Shown: positions 49,866-59,361 of the stretch, one piece after another | Numbering within the stretch: the first letter of the stretch is position 1 | Layout: every line of letters begins with the position of its first letter | Assembly (NCBI GenBank): GCA_937926975.1 | Contig: CALBCJ010000041.1 | Coordinates: 42,460-106,459 of the forward strand | From: an uncultured Propionibacteriaceae bacterium | GTDB taxonomy: Bacteria; Actinomycetota; Actinomycetes; Propionibacteriales; Propionibacteriaceae | Length of the DNA stretch: 64,000 nt | Direction of reading: 5' to 3' | Made by a program: the position numbers and the translations under genes | The notes under the pieces: generated by a model | The model's database searches: none | What the model was told of the DNA's origin: nothing | What the model saw: only the letters and a program-made list of their open reading frames with translations

Positions 49866-50312
49866 ATGAGACTTGGCGACCTGGTGGAGGAGTACCCGGC
49901 GGCCTCGGCCGACGCAGACGCGGCGGAGGCGGTGCTCGCCATGGCAGTGGCGGGCCATCCCGGGATGATCGTGCTGGATGATGACGGGTACCCGCAGGCG
50001 GTGCTGCGCGGGGTCCAGGTCCTGGACTCGATGATCCCGGCGTACATCCGTGAGGACCCGGCGCTGGCCCGAGTGATGGACACCAGCGCCGCCGACCAGG
50101 TCTTCGAGCACCTGGCCGGCAAGGCCGTACGGGACCTGCTGCCGCCGCACGACCACCGCCAGGTCGCGGTGCTCACCGTCGACGACACCTCCATGGAGGC
50201 GGCCGCCATGATGGTCGAGACCAGCTCGCCGCTGGTGGCGGTCACCGAGAACGGCCAGTACGTCGGCGCGGTCACCGTGTCCGGGCTGCTGCGGGTCGTG
50301 GCGGAGAGCTGA
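49866..50312 (+). CDS. CBS-pair protein
   Basis: 148 residues with two CBS repeats, MRLGDLVEEYPAASADADAAEAV with GMIVLDDDGYPQAVL, and AVRDLLPPHD with PLVAVTENGQYVGAVTVSGLL. No other domain. TACCGT ends seven bases before ATG 49866, so translation is probably leaderless. An open frame from 49848 has no support. The transporter gene starts one base after its stop, so the CBS protein may regulate that transporter in response to adenine nucleotides, an inference from context. Confidence 0.78.
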   Translation: MRLGDLVEEYPAASADADAAEAVLAMAVAGHPGMIVLDDDGYPQAVLRGVQVLDSMIPAYIREDPALARVMDTSAADQVFEHLAGKAVRDLLPPHDHRQVAVLTVDDTSMEAAAMMVETSSPLVAVTENGQYVGAVTVSGLLRVVAES

Positions 50313-50313
50313 C

Positions 50314-51600
50314 ATGGGCTGGCTGTCGTACGTCGCGATCGCGGTCTTCGTCGTCGTCTACGCGCTGATCGCTACCGAGAAGATCCACCGGATCGCCGCC
50401 GTGATGGGCGGTGTGGGGATCATGATGGCGCTGCGGGTGATCACCGTCGAGAGCGGCTTTCACGCGGTGGAGACCGGCGTCGACTGGAACGTGATCTTCC
50501 TGCTGTTCGGGATGATGGTGATCGTCTCGGTCACCAAGCACACCGGGGTCTTCGAGTACGTGGCGATCCTGGCCACCAAGGCGGCCCGGGGCCGGCCGTT
50601 CGCGGTGATGGTCATGCTGACGATGGTCACCGCGGTCGCGTCGGCGCTGCTGGACAACGTGACGACGGTGCTGCTGATCGCCCCGGTCACCCTGCTGGTC
50701 TGCAACCGGCTCGGTCAGCGCCCGGTGCCCTTCCTGATCGCCGAGGCCATCGTCTCCAACATCGGCGGCACCGCCACTCTCGTCGGTGACCCGCCCAACA
50801 TCATCATCGGCAGCCGTGCCGGGCTCGACTTCAACTCCTTCCTGATCCACCTGGGCCCAGTGGTGCTGGTGCTTCTGGTGGCCTTCGTCGCTCTGGCCTG
50901 GCTGCTGTGGGGCCGTCGGCTGGGCTATGACGCCGAGGCGGCCGCGAAGGTGATGGCGCTGGACGAGAAGGAGGCGATCCAGAACCGGCCGCTACTGATC
51001 AAGTCGCTGGTGGTGCTGGGCCTAGTGCTGACGGCCTTTGTCTTCCACTCGGCGCTTCACCTGGACCCGGCGGTCGTGGCGCTGCTGGGCGCGGGGGTGC
51101 TGGTGGCGCTGTCGCGGCTCAGCGCGTCCGAGTTCCTGGAAGAGGTCGAGTGGGGCACCCTGACCTTCTTCATGGGTCTGTTCATGCTGGTCGGCTCGCT
51201 GGTCGAGCTGGGTGTGATCGAGGCCCTGGGCCGCTGGCTGGCCGGTGCGGTCGGTGACCGGGTGTTCCTGGCCGGCTCGGTGCTGCTGTTCGCCTCCGGG
51301 ATCCTGTCGGCGGTGGTCGACAACATCCCGTACGTGGCAACCATGACCCCGATCGTCTCCGAGCTGGCCCACGGCCCGCAGGGTCAGCCGCTGTGGTGGG
51401 CCCTGGCGCTGGGTGCTGACCTGGGCGGCAACGCCACCGCCGTCGGCGCCAGCGCGAACGTCGTGGTGCTGGGGATCGCGGCCCGCAACGGGCACCCGAT
51501 CTCGTTCTGGGAGTTCACCAAGTACGGCCTGGTGGTCGCCGGGGCGACGCTGGTGCTGGCCTGGCTGTGCTGGGCTGCCCGCTACTTCTGGCTGGTCTGA
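50314..51600 (+). CDS. ArsB/NhaD-type ion transporter
   Basis: A 428-residue membrane protein with about eleven helices. Characteristic parts are DWNVIFLLFGMMVIVSVTKHTGVFEY, ALLDNVTTVLLIAPVTLLVCNRL, NIGGTATLVGDPPNIIIGSRAGL and a second half VVDNIPYVATMTPIV with LGADLGGNATAVGASANVV. These belong to the ion-transporter superfamily that includes ArsB, NhaD and P protein. No arsenic genes are nearby, so Na+/H+ exchange or organic-anion transport is as likely as arsenite export. Confidence 0.85.
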   Translation: MGWLSYVAIAVFVVVYALIATEKIHRIAAVMGGVGIMMALRVITVESGFHAVETGVDWNVIFLLFGMMVIVSVTKHTGVFEYVAILATKAARGRPFAVMVMLTMVTAVASALLDNVTTVLLIAPVTLLVCNRLGQRPVPFLIAEAIVSNIGGTATLVGDPPNIIIGSRAGLDFNSFLIHLGPVVLVLLVAFVALAWLLWGRRLGYDAEAAAKVMALDEKEAIQNRPLLIKSLVVLGLVLTAFVFHSALHLDPAVVALLGAGVLVALSRLSASEFLEEVEWGTLTFFMGLFMLVGSLVELGVIEALGRWLAGAVGDRVFLAGSVLLFASGILSAVVDNIPYVATMTPIVSELAHGPQGQPLWWALALGADLGGNATAVGASANVVVLGIAARNGHPISFWEFTKYGLVVAGATLVLAWLCWAARYFWLV

Positions 51601-51713
51601 CCAGCGGCCCGTGTCAGCACCTTGACGGGGAGTGTAGGGGCGCTTACCGTCACGGCAGAGACTGGCTCGGTCCTCGAGCCAGGTGACCAGGTCTTCTCGA
51701 CGAGGAGGGTGGC

Positions 51714-52229
51714 ATGAGGCGACGAGAGCTGTGGGTCGGTCTGGGGCTGGTGGGTGCGTCCTTCCTGCCCGGCTGGCTGCTGCCGCAGACCGAGGTACGG
51801 ATGACCGCTGCTGCCGTGGTGGTGACCGTGCTGGCGCAGATGCTCGGGTGGGTCGGGACCGTGCTGGTGGCGCTCGCCATCACCGCGGCCTGGACGGGGC
51901 TGCCGGGCCGGGCCCGGTCCCGTGAGGGGAAACCCGCCGTGGCGTGGGTTGTGTGGGTCGGCTCGGTCGTCCTGATCGTGGTGGGAGCGCTGCTGGGCTA
52001 TGGCCTGCTCCCGTACCAGCTGATGATCGGGGAGACGACCGTTCCGGTCCCGTGGGTGGTTGAGCGGGTCGGAGCGGACATCGGTGGTGGGCTGATGACC
52101 TGCGGCTTCGTGCTGGTGGCGCTGCAGGTTGACCGGTGGCTGAACGGCCTGGGGTCTGGGCACGACGCCCAGGCTCAGGAGGGCGAGGTCGACAAGCTGG
52201 ACGACGAGGAGCTGGCCGCGAGCCGCTAG
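51714..52229 (+). CDS. Hypothetical four-helix membrane protein
   Basis: 171 residues with hydrophobic segments at about 7-25, 30-62, 80-100 and 118-137, and an acidic C-terminal tail (EGEVDKLDDEELAASR). GGAGG lies before the ATG. I do not recognise the family. It stands alone between the transporter gene and the heat-shock promoter. Confidence 0.65.
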   Translation: MRRRELWVGLGLVGASFLPGWLLPQTEVRMTAAAVVVTVLAQMLGWVGTVLVALAITAAWTGLPGRARSREGKPAVAWVVWVGSVVLIVVGALLGYGLLPYQLMIGETTVPVPWVVERVGADIGGGLMTCGFVLVALQVDRWLNGLGSGHDAQAQEGEVDKLDDEELAASR

Positions 52230-52494
52230 AGCCGGTGGTGCCGCTCGGCCGTGGAGCCGTGTGAGGGGGTGGCCTCGTCGAGGGACCCCTCGTCGAGGGA
52301 CCGGGGGCGTCCTTCACCAGCGCCGCCCGACCGCGAGGCGCTGCTTCTGCCGTCCAACAGCGTGCCCCCGCGCTCGCCGGTCTCCCTTCGGCAGCCGGTC
52401 GATGATGGGCAGACCCTCGCGTACGCCGAGTCGTACGAGGCCCGGCGCACACAAGCGCGCTCGCCGGGTCGGGAATAGACCGGCCGGCCGCAGG

Positions 52495-52515
52495 GTTGAG
52501 CGTACGTGACTCAAG
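52495..52515 (+). promoter_or_regulatory. HAIR operator 1 (HspR site)
   Basis: GTTGAGC-N7-ACTCAAG matches the HAIR consensus CTTGAGT-N7-ACTCAAG at 12 of 14 arm positions. This is the target of HspR, encoded by the last gene of this operon. Confidence 0.85.
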
Positions 52516-52521
52516 TTCCGG

Positions 52522-52542
52522 ATTGAGCGTGGTAGACTCAAC
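52522..52542 (+). promoter_or_regulatory. HAIR operator 2 overlapping the dnaK -10
   Basis: ATTGAGC-N7-ACTCAAC matches the HAIR consensus at 11 of 14 arm positions. TAGACT (52533-52538), a good -10, lies within it, so HspR bound here would block initiation. The two HAIR elements are 27 bases apart, start to start. Confidence 0.82.
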
Positions 52543-52589
52543 CCGGCTCGTGAGTGAGCAGCACCTGAAGACAACCAAGGAGTATCCAG

Positions 52590-54452
<1,863 letters not shown>

Positions 54453-54481
54453 GCGCACGCCCAACCCGACAACCTAGGGTG

Positions 54482-54508
54482 GGTGCCGGGAGCCAGGCTC
54501 CCGGCACC
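54482..54508 (+). terminator. Strong stem-loop between dnaK and grpE
   Basis: GGTGCCGGGAGC (54482-54493) and GCTCCCGGCACC (54497-54508) form a perfect 12-pair stem with a three-base loop. With no U-tract, it is more likely to stabilise the dnaK message or attenuate transcription than to end it, giving more DnaK than GrpE and DnaJ. Confidence 0.75.
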
Positions 54509-54528
54509 TGCCACGTACGAGGAGAACC

Positions 54529-55134
54529 ATGACCGACCCGATCGTCCCCGGCGAGCCCGTCGAGGACCCCACCTCGGAGCCTGCCGCGGAGGAGCCGGCG
54601 GCTGAGCCCGACCTGGCGGCGCTGCTGGCCGAGCGGACCGACGACCTGCAGCGGCTGCAGGCGGAGTACGTCAACTACAAGCGCCGGGTTGACCGGGACC
54701 GGGACCTCGCCCGGCAGCGCGGGATCGAGGCGGTGCTGGGTGACCTGCTGCCGGTCCTGGACGGGATCGCGGCGGCCCGCAGCCACGACCAGCTCGATGG
54801 CGGGGCGAAGCTGATCGCCGACGAGATCGAGAAGGTCACCACCCGGTACGGGCTGGTCGGGTACGGAGAGGTGGGCGACCCGTTCGACCCCCAGATCCAC
54901 GACGCGCTGATGCACGTCGACGTCCCCGGCTACCAGGTCACCACCTGTGCCCAGGTCATCCAGGCCGGCTACAAGCTGCACGACCGGGTGCTGCGCCCGG
55001 CCCGGGTCGCGGTGACCGACCCCAGCGAGCCGGCCGCCGAGACCGAGGCCCAGGGCTCCGAGACCGAGGCAGCCCAGACCGACAACGAAGCAGCCCAGAC
55101 CGACACGGTGCCGGAGCCCGGCACCGAGAGCTGA
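54529..55134 (+). CDS. grpE: Nucleotide exchange factor GrpE
   Basis: Releases ADP from DnaK. 201 residues: an acidic disordered N-terminus, the long helix LLAERTDDLQRLQAEYVNYKRR, the beta domain GEVGDPFDPQIHDALMH and VIQAGYKLHDRVLRPARVAV, and an acidic tail of EAAQTD-type repeats. GAGGAG precedes the ATG. It follows dnaK after the stem-loop. Confidence 0.95.
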   Translation: MTDPIVPGEPVEDPTSEPAAEEPAAEPDLAALLAERTDDLQRLQAEYVNYKRRVDRDRDLARQRGIEAVLGDLLPVLDGIAAARSHDQLDGGAKLIADEIEKVTTRYGLVGYGEVGDPFDPQIHDALMHVDVPGYQVTTCAQVIQAGYKLHDRVLRPARVAVTDPSEPAAETEAQGSETEAAQTDNEAAQTDTVPEPGTES

Positions 55135-55153
55135 CAGCGGAGAGGAGGCGTCA

Positions 55154-56299
55154 GTGAGTACGAAGGACTGGCTCGAGAAGGACTACTACAAGATCCTGGG
55201 CGTCTCCAAGGACGCCAAGGCAGATGACGTCAAGCGGGCCTTCCGCCGGCTCGCCCGGGAGAACCACCCCGACCAGAACCCGGGCAACCCGGAGGCGGAG
55301 CGGCGGTTCAAGGAGGTCTCCGAGGCCAACTCGGTGCTCTCCGACCCGGCCAAGCGCAAGGAGTACGACGAGGCCCGCAAGCTCTTCGGCAGCGGTTTCC
55401 GGTTCCCCGGGACCGGGCGGGGCCACGGCGGCTCGGTCAACCTGGAGGACCTTTTCCGCAACGCCGGCGGCGAGGGCGGGCTGGGCGACCTCTTCGGGGG
55501 CCTGTTCCAGAACGGGCAGCCCGGTCAGCGGCGCGGCTCGGGGCGCGGCCCGCGCCGGGGCAGCGACATCGAGGGTGAGGTGACGATCTCGTTCACTGAC
55601 GCCGCCGAGGGCGCCACCGTGGGCATGCAGCTGGTCTCGGAGGAGGCCTGCGAGGCCTGCCGGGGGACCGGTGCCAAGGCGGGCACGGTCCCGTCGGTCT
55701 GCCAGACCTGTCAGGGGTCGGGAATGCGGTCGGCCTCCTCGGGCGGGTTTGCCTTCAGCGAGCCGTGCCACAGCTGCCGGGGCCGGGGCCTGGTGATCGA
55801 GCACCCGTGCCCGTCCTGCCGGGGCAGCGGTCACGGCAGCTCGACCCGTACCATGCAGGTCCGGGTCCCGGCCGGGGTCACCGACGGGCAGCGGATCCGG
55901 GTCAAGGGCAAGGGCTCGGCCGGTGAGAACGGCGGGGCGGCCGGCGACCTGTACGTGGTGGTGCACGTCAACCCGCACCCGCTCTTCGGCCGGGCCAGGA
56001 ACGCCCTCACCGTGACGGTGCCGATCACCTTCCCGGAGGCGGCGCTGGGAGCCACGGTCGAGGTGCCGACCCTGACCGGCGGCCCGGTCCGGCTCAAGAT
56101 CCCGGCGGGGACCCCCAACGGGCGCACCTTCCGGGTCCGCGACAAGGGGGTGGCCAGGCCCGACGGTGGGCGCGGCGACATGCTGGTGACCGTCGAGGTC
56201 CAGGTCCCGCAGCGCCTGTCCAGCGACGCCAAGGCCGCTCTCGAGGCCTACCGGGCGGCTGTCGGCGAGCCCGACCCGCGAGCCCAGCTGAAGGTGTGA
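55154..56299 (+). CDS. dnaJ: Chaperone DnaJ (Hsp40)
   Basis: Stimulates DnaK ATPase. 381 residues. J-domain with HPD in ENHPDQNPG, a Gly/Phe-rich region (FRFPGTGRGHGG, LGDLFGGLFQN), four zinc motifs (CEACRGTG, CQTCQGSG, CHSCRGRG, CPSCRGSG), and C-terminal domains (GVTDGQRIRVKGKG). This is a type I DnaJ. GTG 55154 follows GAGGAGG. hspR begins one base after its stop. Confidence 0.96.
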   Translation: MSTKDWLEKDYYKILGVSKDAKADDVKRAFRRLARENHPDQNPGNPEAERRFKEVSEANSVLSDPAKRKEYDEARKLFGSGFRFPGTGRGHGGSVNLEDLFRNAGGEGGLGDLFGGLFQNGQPGQRRGSGRGPRRGSDIEGEVTISFTDAAEGATVGMQLVSEEACEACRGTGAKAGTVPSVCQTCQGSGMRSASSGGFAFSEPCHSCRGRGLVIEHPCPSCRGSGHGSSTRTMQVRVPAGVTDGQRIRVKGKGSAGENGGAAGDLYVVVHVNPHPLFGRARNALTVTVPITFPEAALGATVEVPTLTGGPVRLKIPAGTPNGRTFRVRDKGVARPDGGRGDMLVTVEVQVPQRLSSDAKAALEAYRAAVGEPDPRAQLKV

Positions 56300-56300
56300 G

Positions 56301-56717
56301 ATGGACAACCTGCCAGCCCGGATCGACCCGCTCACCCCGCTCTTCCCGATCTCGACGGCGGCCGGGCTTGCCGGGATGCACCCGCAGACGCTGCGTACGT
56401 ACGACCGGCTCGGGCTGGTCGTCCCCACCCGGGCCAAGGGCCGCGGGCGGCGCTACTCGATACGCGACATCGCCCGGCTGCGGATGGTGCAGTACCTCTC
56501 CCAGGACGAGGGGATCAACCTGAACGGGGTACGCCGGATCCTGGAGCTCGAGTCAGAGCTGGACGCCTACCGGGAGCAGGTTCGAGAGCTCACCGAGGAG
56601 CTGCGCCGGGCCCGGGCGGCACCGCCCTCGGTCCGGGTCTTCACCGTCGGGCCAGACGGGGTCCGGCTGCGGCCCTCCGCCCGCGCGACCCGGCTTCGCG
56701 AGCTGGGCGGTCGCTGA
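56301..56717 (+). CDS. hspR: Heat-shock repressor HspR (MerR family)
   Basis: 138-residue repressor. HTH region PISTAAGLAGMHPQTLRTYDRLGLVVPTR, followed by GRRYSIRDIARLRMVQYLSQDEGINLNGVRRIL, standard for HspR, then a coiled-coil (ELDAYREQVRELTEELRRA). It binds the HAIR repeats at 52495 and 52522 with DnaK as co-repressor in known systems. The final residues are basic. Confidence 0.94.
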   Translation: MDNLPARIDPLTPLFPISTAAGLAGMHPQTLRTYDRLGLVVPTRAKGRGRRYSIRDIARLRMVQYLSQDEGINLNGVRRILELESELDAYREQVRELTEELRRARAAPPSVRVFTVGPDGVRLRPSARATRLRELGGR

Positions 56718-56927
56718 CGGTGCTGCGCTAGCTAGGTCTGTCTCGCTCTTCGTCGTCCGACCGGGGGACTTCAGCGCGGGTTTCACTGCTGTGGCAGGGT
56801 TGAGCGGTCATTCCGGTGAACCAGCCGGACAGGCCCCTGTTGTGGCCGGGTGTGGGCGCGCAGGGACGTTCCTCGTCGCTCATCCGTCCGGAGGCTCCGC
56901 GGCTGGACGTGAGTCTTGCCCCGAGAG

Positions 56928-57308
56928 TCAGGGGCGAAGCCACGACCAGGTGCGGACCGTCAGTGCGGCAAAGGCGACGGCGGTGACCGCAGCGCCGACC
57001 GTGGTGAACCAGGAGCCATCCCGGATGCCTAGCACCAGGGCGCTGACAGCGATGACGAGTCCGATGCCTGCAGCGACCGGGGCTGGGGCCATGGGGCGCC
57101 CGTCTCGGCCGGCGACGAAGACCAGCCCCAGGACAGTCAGGGCGCAGATGGCACCGACGATCATGAACGGTGTGGTCGACCCGCCGATGAATGAGCCGCT
57201 GCCGGCGCAGCTGAGCATGCCCAGGACGATCCCGACAACGTCCGTCTTTCCTGCTGGTCGGGGTGGCCGTGACGGGCCGGGCGTCAGCTGGTACGGAGGG
57301 TGGGTCAT
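56928..57308 (-). CDS. Hypothetical four-helix membrane protein
   Basis: 126 residues: a Pro-rich N-terminus (THPPYQLTPGPSRPPRPAG) and four hydrophobic segments (VVGIVLGMLSCAG, TPFMIVGAICALTVLGLVFVAG, APVAAGIGLVIAVSALVLGI, VGAAVTAVAFAALTV). DUF4190-like layout. No clear ribosome site, and the start is tentative. Divergent from the YbaB/WXG-like cluster. Confidence 0.6.
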   Translation of the reverse strand: MTHPPYQLTPGPSRPPRPAGKTDVVGIVLGMLSCAGSGSFIGGSTTPFMIVGAICALTVLGLVFVAGRDGRPMAPAPVAAGIGLVIAVSALVLGIRDGSWFTTVGAAVTAVAFAALTVRTWSWLRP

Positions 57309-57454
57309 GATACAAGTCCTACTCTCACACGAGTTCTGGGAGTGTGAAACGGGGCTACCGCGTTCTTCGGCGGCTGACGCGCTGGGGTTAGTCTAGCTAG
57401 GAGAGAGCCCGCGCCGAGCGTCAGATGAGCCGTGGGCCGGGCAGAATGGTCGTC

Positions 57455-57844
57455 ATGCTACCCGAGCAACAGTTTCTCGACCTGTGGGGCGCTGCCCGAC
57501 CAGGTGCTGGTCCAGCGGTGTCTGGAACTGGCGCAGATCCGACCGGTGAGGTGTCCGTCGAGGTAGTCGGTGGGCGCTTTGAAAGAGTCGATATCGACGA
57601 TGACTGGCGCAGGGAGATCAACCCGGGCTCCTTGGCGCAGGCCGTGCTGATGGCTAATGCGGTCGCTGTTGCCGGCGGGCTGGGGCTGGACTGCGATCCG
57701 GCGGTCGTGCGTGACTACAGCCCGGGTCAGTCCGCAACGATGATGGCCGATATCATCGCGCAGGCCAAAGTCGACAGTGCTGAGCCGGTCGTTGACCCAG
57801 GGCTGCAACGCGGCTGTCGCAGGCTCTTGCCTTGCCGGAGATGA
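57455..57844 (+). CDS. YbaB-like small protein
   Basis: 129 residues. The centre, VSVEVVGGRFERVDIDDDWRREINPGSLAQAVLMANAVAVA, has the strand-strand-helix pattern of YbaB/EbfC-like proteins often encoded beside WXG100 genes in actinomycetes. The last 25 residues (DPGLQRGCRRLLPCRR) look out of character and may follow a frame change. CAGAAT ends seven bases before ATG 57455, suggesting leaderless translation. The stop overlaps the next start as ATGA. Function unknown. Confidence 0.55.
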   Translation: MLPEQQFLDLWGAARPGAGPAVSGTGADPTGEVSVEVVGGRFERVDIDDDWRREINPGSLAQAVLMANAVAVAGGLGLDCDPAVVRDYSPGQSATMMADIIAQAKVDSAEPVVDPGLQRGCRRLLPCRR

Positions 57845-58095
57845 CCTCGGACGAGGCCGAGCGGGCGTTCGCGCGGCTCGATGAGCGGCAGCGTACGGGG
57901 ATAACCCGCGCCGACCAGGGCCTGCAGGAAGTCGCTGACGACCGAGGCAGCGTCAGGGTGACGTTCAATTCGGTGGGCAGCCTCGTCGATATCTTCATCT
58001 CGTCCGAGTGGGCGGCTCGTAAGTCCGCTAAGGCCATCACCTCACGGATCAATGAGCTTGCCGAGAGGGCCGCACTGGAAAGGGCAGAGTCATGA
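57841..58095 (+). CDS. YbaB-like small protein
   Basis: 84 residues: a helix TSDEAERAFARLDERQ, then GSVRVTFNSVGSLVDIFISSEW and a C-terminal helix AITSRINELAERAALERA, again the YbaB-like order. The ATG overlaps the stop of the previous gene, and its own stop overlaps the next start, so three genes are chained by ATGA overlaps. A TTG at 57832 is an alternative start. Confidence 0.6.
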   Translation: MTSDEAERAFARLDERQRTGITRADQGLQEVADDRGSVRVTFNSVGSLVDIFISSEWAARKSAKAITSRINELAERAALERAES

Positions 58096-58394
58096 CCGAC
58101 TTCACGGTTGCCATCACTGATCTTCAAAAGGATATCGAACGCTTCTCGGCGCTCGGTGACCGGTTCACGACCTTCGGCAGGGTGATGGGGAGCGTCGCAG
58201 ACGCCTGCGTCGACGACTGGGGCTTCTGGGAGACCTACAAAGAGGCCGTGACGGCGGCTCTGGGCGCCACGAAGGAGCACAGCGACAGTGCCGCCCGCGA
58301 GCTCAAGACCACCTCAACCACCCTGGCGGCGGTGCGTGCTACGTACATCCAGGAGGAAGAGGACAACACGCACGCCGCCACTCAGCTTTCATAA
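58092..58394 (+). CDS. EspC/WXG100-like small helical protein
   Basis: 100 residues, almost entirely helical: DLQKDIERFSALGDRFTTFG, a central turn with VDDWGFWE in place of a strict WXG, then AVTAALGATKEHSDSAARELKTTSTTLAAVRATY. The size and form suit ESX/EspC-type (T7SS) substrates. It has no signal peptide. Start overlaps the preceding stop. Confidence 0.6.
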   Translation: MTDFTVAITDLQKDIERFSALGDRFTTFGRVMGSVADACVDDWGFWETYKEAVTAALGATKEHSDSAARELKTTSTTLAAVRATYIQEEEDNTHAATQLS

Positions 58395-58405
58395 GGAGCC
58401 AAGTC

Positions 58406-58612
58406 ATGAATGATGTTCCGGTCCCCCTGCCCATGCTCGCCTGGGACGAGGATGCGGCTTGCCAGGCCATCCTTGATGGGGCCAAGAAGTGCCAGGAGAA
58501 GGCCGAGGAGCTCGCCCGTGCGATGCGGGACTTCGAACCCACTCTGTACCAGGCCCTGCAGGATCTGCTTGAGGTGACCAGGGGGCTGGCCGCGCCGCTG
58601 GTCAGACGGTGA
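58406..58612 (+). CDS. Small hypothetical protein of the WXG-like cluster
   Basis: 68 residues, helical, with EDAACQAILDGAKKCQEKAEELARAMRDFEP in the middle. AAGGAG lies seven bases before the ATG. Its stop overlaps the start region of the next gene. I do not recognise it. It may be a chaperone or partner of the neighbouring WXG-like protein. Confidence 0.55.
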   Translation: MNDVPVPLPMLAWDEDAACQAILDGAKKCQEKAEELARAMRDFEPTLYQALQDLLEVTRGLAAPLVRR

Positions 58613-59230
58613 CCGCCTGGGAAGGTGTGCAGAAGTACTTCCCGAGGGCGATGCAGGCGGTGTACGACTTCCTCAAGGATCTCCGGGCGCCCGCGAAGAT
58701 CGTCGCCCTGGGGGAGTACCTGGTCATCGACCCGCTGAATCACCTCAATGACCTCAAGAACGCGACCAACAAGGCATCCTTGGACGCCAACCGCTCGTGG
58801 ACAGGTGACGGCGCAGCGGCCTTCTTCAATGGTGGCTCAGGACCACGAGACTGCTATGGCGGGCATGGCAGGGGTCCTGAAGCCGATCGCCGAGGCCGTA
58901 CTGGACATCGGCGTAGCAACCCGCAACCAGTGTCTGGCCGTGCTGGTGGGGATCGTGGGTATCCTCGTCGAGCTCATCATCGGGATCGCGGCTCTCACGC
59001 CGCCGATTACCCTGGCCGGGATCCTGCTGACGGGTGGAGGGCTGGTGGCGCTGCTCAAGCTCACGTCCGACCAGTTCGCGGCGGCAGCCGAGACGCAGGC
59101 GGCCGCGCTGAAGAGCACCACGGCCCGCTACGGAGTCTGGCCGCGGGGCGGCGGCGAGGACAAGGCGACCGCCGCGAGCATGGCGGACGGATCGGTCAAG
59201 GACGGCGACGCCTCCTGGAGTCGTCAGTAG
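58609..59230 (+). pseudogene. WXG100-like membrane protein split by a +1 frameshift
   Basis: Frame one from GTG 58609 encodes GVQKYFPRAMQAVYDFLKDL to NRSWTGDGAAAFFN, containing the W-x-G turn WTG. At 58828 the coding frame moves by +1: the other frame runs VAQDHETAMAGMAGVLKPIAEAVLDIG, then membrane segments CLAVLVGIVGILVELIIGIAAL and ITLAGILLTGGGLVALLKL, to a stop at 59230. Joined, they make a ~207-residue helical hairpin plus membrane protein typical of actinomycete T7SS-associated proteins. Cause: mutation, sequencing error or programmed shift. Confidence 0.6.
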
Positions 59231-59361
59231 GGTTCGAAGCGCCCTGAGGCGTAGCTCCTGAGGGTGTTGTCCAGCCAGACTTCTCCCTCGCCCAGGTCAG
59301 GGACGTCGCGAAGCGACCAGCCGCACGGTGGTCCGGCCGTGGGTTGTGTGGTGGTGGGTTT

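Larger units (their letters stand above)
52230..52589. other. Regulatory region before dnaK
   Basis: About 360 bases without a gene. It holds a 15-base tandem repeat with unit CCTCGTCGAGGGACC (52273-52302), a mixed stretch without signals I can name, then the two HAIR operators and dnaK promoter. Confidence 0.6.

Noticed and set aside
56791..57396. Plus-strand frame opposite the small membrane protein
   Set aside because: No hydrophobic or domain pattern, whereas the minus strand encodes four clean membrane helices.
59229..59260. tRNA-like GGTTCGAAGC near 59230
   Set aside because: No acceptor stem, anticodon arm or D-loop can be folded around it.
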